This document shows, in pieces, positions 5,948 to 9,665 of a DNA stretch of 9,665 bases. The notes beneath the pieces are model-generated. The model had not been told where the DNA came from, did no database searches, and saw nothing but the letters and a program-made list of their open reading frames with translations. How positions within the stretch are numbered: the stretch's first letter is position 1; every line of letters starts with the position of its first letter. Source of the stretch: an uncultured Lachnospiraceae bacterium (lineage in GTDB: Bacteria > Bacillota > Clostridia > Lachnospirales > Lachnospiraceae); the NCBI GenBank assembly GCA_947068385.1, contig CAMTBF010000106.1, forward strand, positions 1 through 9,665, in the 5' to 3' direction. The position numbers and the translations under genes were made by a program.

Positions 5948-7915
5948 TCACTCCTCCAAAACCATGCCCTCCTCCACAAATTTCCGTTCCATCTGATGCC
6001 GGAGCTTGCGGTTCTCCACAGTGTCGAAGACGATGGAAAAGTCATACCCCTCCGGATACAGCTCCTCCGCCGCCACATGCAGCTTCACCCGCTTGTGGTT
6101 GATCCATATCTTTTTGTCCGGCAGCTGGACCCGCAGCACGCCCTTCTCGTTCACCGGCTCGCAGACGATGCCGATCTTCTTGTCCGGGTACAGCATGACG
6201 CTGTCCCCCAGGCGGAATTTCGTCGATAAGTCCTTCCTGTGGGAGGGCTCCTTCTTTTTCTGGATTTTGGGCCGGGATGCCTTCTCCTGCTGCCCGAGCT
6301 GTTCCATCTGCTCCGTCTTCGGCAGATGGCTTTCCCAGTCCTTCTGTGGGGCTCCCATTCTCTGCCCTCCGTCTATGCTGCCCGTGGCTTCCCGCGCCCC
6401 ATAGGCCGTCCGGGCCGCTGTCCGGAGCATGTGCTCCGGCATGCCTAGCCTGGCCGCGATGTAGAAGGCGCAGCTCTCCCCCGCCTCCCCGATGACCATC
6501 TGGTAAGTGGGCTGCAGGCTCTCCCGATCGAAGGTCATCCTGGCATTGATGAGCCCCTCCGCGGCCTGGGCGTACTCCTTCACCTCCGGGTAATGGGTGG
6601 TCACCAGGAACAGGCAGCCGCTCTTTTTCAGCTCCTCCATGATGGCCACGGCGATGCCCATCCCCTCCGCCGGATCCGTGCCGGAGCCCAGCTCGTCCAT
6701 GACCACCAGGCTCTCCGGCCCCACCTGTTTCAGGATGTCCAGCACATTGGTGATATGGGCGGAAAAGGTGGAAAGGTTCTCCGACAGGTTCTGGCCGTCC
6801 CCGATGTCGCAGAGGTATCCGCTGTTCATGCAGATATCCGCCTCCCGGCAGCTCACATGGAGGCCGCACTGGGCCATCATGCAGTTCAGCGCCACGGTCT
6901 TGATGGCCACCGTCTTCCCGCCGGTATTGGGCCCGGTTATGACTATCCCTCTGTAATCCTCCCCGATGCGGAAATCCTGGGGGACGCAGCTGTCCCTGTC
7001 CATCAGGGGATGGCGGGCCTCCCTCAGCACGATGCGCCGCCCTGTGTTGATCCGGGGCCGGGTCCCGTGGAGCTCCATGCTCAGCTTCCCCTTGGAGAAG
7101 ATGAAGTCCAGCTTCTCCATGGTGCGCAGGTTCTGTGCCATGGCCTCCCCGCTCTCCGCCACCTGGGCGGTAAGGGTATAGAGGATCCGGCGCTCCTCAT
7201 TCTCCTCGTCTATCAGCAGGAGCGATAGCTCCTCGCTGTGCTTTGCCACCGCCGTAGGCTCTATGAACAGGGTGCTGCCCGTAGCCGATTTGTCGATGAC
7301 GCTTCCGGATATCCGGAATTTATACTCCTTCTTTACCGGCACGCACAGGCGGCCGTTCCGAAAGGTGCTGTAGCTGTCGGACATGCACTCCTTATGGCTC
7401 TTCATGACCCCGTCGGCCTTCTCCTTCATCCGCTCCTTCGTCCGCTGGATGTCGGTGCGGATGCCATGCAGCAGCTTGGAGGCATAATCATCCACCTGGC
7501 CGCTGCGGATCTGGACATGGATGGCCTCCCGAAGCTGTGCCAGTCCGTCCAGGTTCTCCTCATAGTAGGGCAGGGACAGCTCCAGGGCCTTGCCCCTGTT
7601 CAGGTAGTCCTTCAGCCGCTTCACCGCCGTCAGGGCGCTCTCTATCTGCTCCAGCTGGGCCGCCGTCAGGCAGTCGCCCCGCCCTGCCACGGCCAGGAGC
7701 GTCCCGATGCCCTCCATGGACACCAGGGGCGGCGTGCCCTCCCTCTCCAGTAGCGTCCTGGCCTCCGTGGTCTCCTGCTGGCGCAGGGCAAGCTCCGTCT
7801 CCGACAGGCAGGGCTCCTGGCCCATAATCCTCTGCCTTGCCGCCTCCGTCAGCGCAAGCTGCGCCCATTTTTCCTTTATCTTGTCGAATTCCAAGATTTC
7901 CTCTGTCTTTCTCAT
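5948..7915 (-). CDS. MutS2-type ATPase lacking the Smr domain
   Basis: A 655-residue member of the MutS2 branch of MutS ATPases. N-terminal helical core and lever (about 1-290) with the family stretch GRLCVPVKKEYK (188-199) and GSTLFIEP (213-220). The ATPase follows: Walker A GPNTGGKT (328-335), SENLSTFSAHI (378-388), Walker B VVMDELGSGTDP (404-415) and TTHYPEVK (439-446). A lysine/glutamine-rich linker (about 510-565) leads to a KOW-like module at about 566-615 (LGDSVMLYPDKKIGIV). Classical MutS2 is near 780 residues and ends in an Smr nuclease domain; here the protein stops after YDFSIVFDTVENRK and a short tail. In Bacillus, MutS2 acts on collided ribosomes; other work links it to recombination. 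Which role applies here is unknown. The ATG at 7915 has AAGGAG upstream and is preferred over 7984, whose codons would lie upstream of that site. Confidence 0.85.
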   Translation of the reverse strand: MRKTEEILEFDKIKEKWAQLALTEAARQRIMGQEPCLSETELALRQQETTEARTLLEREGTPPLVSMEGIGTLLAVAGRGDCLTAAQLEQIESALTAVKRLKDYLNRGKALELSLPYYEENLDGLAQLREAIHVQIRSGQVDDYASKLLHGIRTDIQRTKERMKEKADGVMKSHKECMSDSYSTFRNGRLCVPVKKEYKFRISGSVIDKSATGSTLFIEPTAVAKHSEELSLLLIDEENEERRILYTLTAQVAESGEAMAQNLRTMEKLDFIFSKGKLSMELHGTRPRINTGRRIVLREARHPLMDRDSCVPQDFRIGEDYRGIVITGPNTGGKTVAIKTVALNCMMAQCGLHVSCREADICMNSGYLCDIGDGQNLSENLSTFSAHITNVLDILKQVGPESLVVMDELGSGTDPAEGMGIAVAIMEELKKSGCLFLVTTHYPEVKEYAQAAEGLINARMTFDRESLQPTYQMVIGEAGESCAFYIAARLGMPEHMLRTAARTAYGAREATGSIDGGQRMGAPQKDWESHLPKTEQMEQLGQQEKASRPKIQKKKEPSHRKDLSTKFRLGDSVMLYPDKKIGIVCEPVNEKGVLRVQLPDKKIWINHKRVKLHVAAEELYPEGYDFSIVFDTVENRKLRHQMERKFVEEGMVLEE

Positions 7916-7982
7916 AGCCACTCCTTTTTCACGAATATGATTTCCTTCCTTCCGTTTGCTTGATCGGCGCGGCCTGTGCATC

Positions 7983-8013
7983 AAAAAAGAGCATAGCTAT
8001 ACAGGTATGCTCT
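7983..8013 (-). terminator. Intrinsic terminator upstream of the mutS2-type gene
   Basis: On the minus strand AGAGCATA (8013-8006) pairs perfectly with TATGCTCT (7995-7988) around a 10-base loop and is followed by a run of six T (7988-7983). G-U pairs could lengthen the stem. It lies about 68 bases before the mutS2-type start and after a promoter near 8280-8308, so it either ends a small RNA or attenuates mutS2 transcription. No convincing promoter was found between it and the start codon. Confidence 0.75.
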
Positions 8014-8279
8014 CCAGTCAAATCATTCTCTTTCCAGAGCCAAAGGCACATGTCCAAAAAGGAGCATGACGCGCTCTGTGGCCCGTTTTATAGGGGAAAA
8101 GTCTCTGTACGAAGCACATTGTACGGCCGCCGGCCGAATCACCGGCATACGGAGCAGACCTGTAGCGTCCCTACAGGCATCCACTCTCTGCAATATTTAT
8201 TTTGCAGAATCCTCCATCACAATGCTTCGCATAAAGCCCTCCCTTTCGTTTTCATTTTGTGTTTTGCTTTACCTTTTAA
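7996..8279 (-). ncRNA. Putative structured leader or small RNA before the mutS2-type gene
   Basis: This stretch, transcribed leftward from the promoter at 8280-8308 to the terminator at 8013-7983, would give an RNA of roughly 290 nt. It contains a leader-peptide candidate (8232-8197) and perfect hairpins: 7 bp at 8187-8193/8202-8208 (minus-strand loop AATAAATA) and 7 bp at 8159-8165/8171-8177. A later CAGAGC/GCTCTG pairing flanks ATGCTCCTTTTT (8067-8056), which is 11 of 12 identical to the terminator 3' arm plus T-run (7994-7983). That segment could compete for the terminator 5' arm. No T-box, cobalamin, FMN, SAM, glmS or other motif that I know was recognised. Outside these elements I see no gene in 7916-8304. 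Confidence 0.4.
8197..8232 (-). CDS. Possible 11-residue leader peptide
   Basis: MRSIVMEDSAK, preceded by GGGAGGG at 8243-8237 with a four-base spacer. The reading frame enters the 5' arm of the 7-bp hairpin at 8208-8187, and the TAA stop (8199-8197) falls in its loop, so a translating ribosome would open that hairpin. A very short frame can arise by chance; the support is the strong ribosome binding site, the placement just after a promoter, and the coupling to the hairpin. An overlapping ATG at 8253 (MKTKGRALCEAL) has a weaker site. Confidence 0.3.
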   Translation of the reverse strand: MRSIVMEDSAK

Positions 8280-8308
8280 AGTCTACTCCATCCCGGCGGC
8301 CCTGTCAA
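8280..8308 (-). promoter_or_regulatory. Promoter for the mutS2 leader, overlapping the acyltransferase stop
   Basis: On the minus strand a perfect -35 TTGACA (8308-8303), a 17-base spacer and -10 TAGACT (8285-8280). The TGA stop of the acyltransferase is part of the -35 box. Transcription would start near 8273. It is the only near-consensus promoter between the acyltransferase and the mutS2-type gene. Confidence 0.6.
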
Positions 8309-9591
8309 GCATTTTGTTGGGCGCGCCTGCCTCTCCGCCCCATTTTGTAGAGCTCCTCCGTAGCCAGCCTGGTCTTGGCCACCACGTCCCCGCCCTCTGT
8401 GGGGAAGCAGTAGTACAGCACATCTCCATTGCCGATGCAGATCACGTCCCCTATCTCATACCAGTAATAGTCCGAATACAGGCTGTAGGAAGCCCCCGGC
8501 TTCTGCACATAGTCCAGCTTCCCGTCGCAGCCCGTCAGGCGGAAGCCCTCCGCCGTATGGCGCAGCCGCCCCTTCCCTACCCGGTAGATGCACTCCGTGT
8601 CCACCATCACGCAGATGTCCACAGGCACGTCCAGAAGATAGGTTCCCTGCTCCAGCTCCCTGCGCACGCTCTCCCGCTCCCAGCGGTACCAGTCGGGGAT
8701 ATGCGCGAACTCGGTCTCCCCCTCCAGCGCCTCCATATAGCCGTATTCCGTCAGCTCATAGGACTTCCCGCAGCTGCCGCAGGAAATCCGGCTGCCCTGG
8801 CCCAGCATCCGGCCTTCCGTCCCACAGTGGGGGCATTTGTACAGCACGCGGTTCAGGCAGTCCGCCCGGAAGGGTTCCGGGATGCGGATCCGGTTCTCCT
8901 GCTGCCAGCGGAAATTGTCGAAGCCGAACCTCTCCTGTATGCTTTGGTTCAGCTCCCCGGCTGATTTTTCCTGAATCTCCTCCGGGGACAGCAGATACTC
9001 CACATCCGCGCTTACGTCCACCCTGCGCAGCTTCAGGTTGTTGTACAGGGGATCCCTGGCGAAGGCCCCGTAGGTGCGGATCATCACCACCGGGACGCCC
9101 AGTATCTTCAGGCATTTCCCCAGGCTGTCCGGCAGGGGCGTGGCAGTGCCGTCAAAGCTGTAGCTGGCCTCCGGGAAGAGGAGCACGGAGCTTTTCAGGT
9201 TCCGCACCGCGTACAGCATGTCCCGCACCAGCGCCATGTCCGTGACGAACTTCTTGGTGGGGATGCAGCCGATGGCCCGCATGAGCCAGTCCTTGCCCAC
9301 GAAGCCGTCGGAGGTGCACACGGTGTTGAAGGGCCTGGGATACAGGATGGCTGCCGCGATCTTCAAATCGATGAAGCTGGAATGGTTCATCAGAACCAGG
9401 CATGGCTCTCCCTTTTCCAGGCGCTCCATGCCGATCTCCCTGTACTTGAAATGCGTGGCCCGCAGGTCTGGCAAGGACAGAAGCTTTAACAGCAGCCTGA
9501 AAATACCCAGAGGCCTTACAGGGTTCCGGTGGAGCCCCACAGGACGCGCCAACACTTCCTCGATGGGCATCTCTTTTATTTTTATCTTCAT
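8305..9591 (-). CDS. PlsC-like acyltransferase with zinc ribbon and C-terminal extension
   Basis: A 428-residue protein. Residues about 45-225 are a lysophosphatidic acid acyltransferase domain: the catalytic HX4D motif NHSSFID gives H70 and D75, VGKDWLMRAIGCIPTKK (98-114) is the second block, and FPEAS (139-143) replaces the usual FPEG. This family moves an acyl group from acyl-ACP or acyl-CoA to a lysophospholipid at the inner membrane face. Classical PlsC is about 200-250 residues; here a zinc ribbon follows (C253-x2-C256 ... C271-x2-C274), then about 150 residues rich in Tyr, Gly and beta-type sequence that I cannot assign. No clear transmembrane helix; the 28-40 segment is mildly amphipathic. 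The start at 9591 is preceded by GAGGGG, a modest ribosome binding site. The gene probably follows another minus-strand gene closely, and no promoter was found in between. The acyl acceptor is uncertain. Confidence 0.8.
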   Translation of the reverse strand: MKIKIKEMPIEEVLARPVGLHRNPVRPLGIFRLLLKLLSLPDLRATHFKYREIGMERLEKGEPCLVLMNHSSFIDLKIAAAILYPRPFNTVCTSDGFVGKDWLMRAIGCIPTKKFVTDMALVRDMLYAVRNLKSSVLLFPEASYSFDGTATPLPDSLGKCLKILGVPVVMIRTYGAFARDPLYNNLKLRRVDVSADVEYLLSPEEIQEKSAGELNQSIQERFGFDNFRWQQENRIRIPEPFRADCLNRVLYKCPHCGTEGRMLGQGSRISCGSCGKSYELTEYGYMEALEGETEFAHIPDWYRWERESVRRELEQGTYLLDVPVDICVMVDTECIYRVGKGRLRHTAEGFRLTGCDGKLDYVQKPGASYSLYSDYYWYEIGDVICIGNGDVLYYCFPTEGGDVVAKTRLATEELYKMGRRGRRAQQNA

Positions 9592-9623
9592 GTACCGCCC
9601 CTCATTTCGCCCCCGGCCCTGCT

Positions 9624-9665
9624 TTACTCCGCGATATAGGTAGGCGCGTTCTTCGGGCTCTTCCC
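9624..9665 (-). CDS. Possible C-terminal end of an upstream gene
   Basis: The last 14 codons to the window edge on the minus strand read GKSPKNAPTYIAE and a TAA stop, with GC-ending codons like the neighbouring genes. The stop is 32 bases before the acyltransferase start, a spacing that suggests an operon. Too short to assign a family, and an open stretch of this length can be chance. Confidence 0.4.
   Translation of the reverse strand, partial: GKSPKNAPTYIAE

Noticed and set aside
5948..7984. Longer start of the mutS2-type gene at 7984
   Set aside because: The extra 23 residues begin in the terminator T-run and read through the ribosome binding site for the ATG at 7915.
7994..8024. TTGACT followed by TAGCTA as a mutS2 promoter
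   Set aside because: The elements coincide with the terminator hairpin, the spacer is 16 bases and the -10 is poor.
7916..8273. T-box or known riboswitch in the mutS2 leader
   Set aside because: No T-box antiterminator sequence (TGGNACCGCG) and no core motif of the classes I know.
7960..8964. 334-residue plus-strand frame
   Set aside because: Runs antisense to the leader and the acyltransferase, with no ribosome binding site or family motif.

Overview
The window looks like chromosome of a GC-rich, gut-type member of the Firmicutes, probably Lachnospiraceae or a related Clostridia. This is inferred from strong AGGAGG-type ribosome binding sites, near-consensus sigma-A promoters, GC-ending codons, and families I recall as common there: a sulfatase beside a GH106-like glycosidase, a MutS2-type ATPase without Smr, and a PlsC enzyme with a zinc ribbon. 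No phage, insertion sequence, CRISPR array, tRNA or rRNA was seen.

Layout. Positions 1-541 (minus): N-terminal part of an AAA-type ATPase. Its frame stops at 11-13, but a shift at a CCC run (48-50) would restore an open frame to the edge. Positions 663-5197: a divergent pair, a glycosyl hydrolase (minus) and a Cys-type sulfatase (plus), fired from clear back-to-back promoters in a 209-bp gap. Neither protein has a signal peptide, so both probably act in the cytoplasm on an imported sulfated glycan. Positions 5294-5839: tadA, the tRNA adenosine deaminase, preceded by a 14-bp hairpin. Positions 5840-5947: a convergent gap holding two kinds of short tandem repeat.

Positions 5948-7915 (minus): a MutS2-type ATPase that ends before any Smr nuclease domain. 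Upstream, 7916-8304 carries no large gene but is organised like a regulated leader: a consensus -35 overlapping the stop of the preceding gene, a possible 11-codon leader peptide with a strong ribosome binding site, several hairpins, and an intrinsic terminator before the gene. Positions 8305-9591 (minus): a PlsC-like acyltransferase fused to a zinc ribbon and an extra C-terminal domain. Positions 9624-9665: possibly the last codons of one more minus-strand gene.

The strongest candidates for something undescribed are the putative attenuated leader of the Smr-less mutS2 gene and the minus-oriented terminator-like hairpin in front of tadA. The latter suggests that the mutS2 transcript may run antisense across tadA. 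Both are inferences from sequence only.
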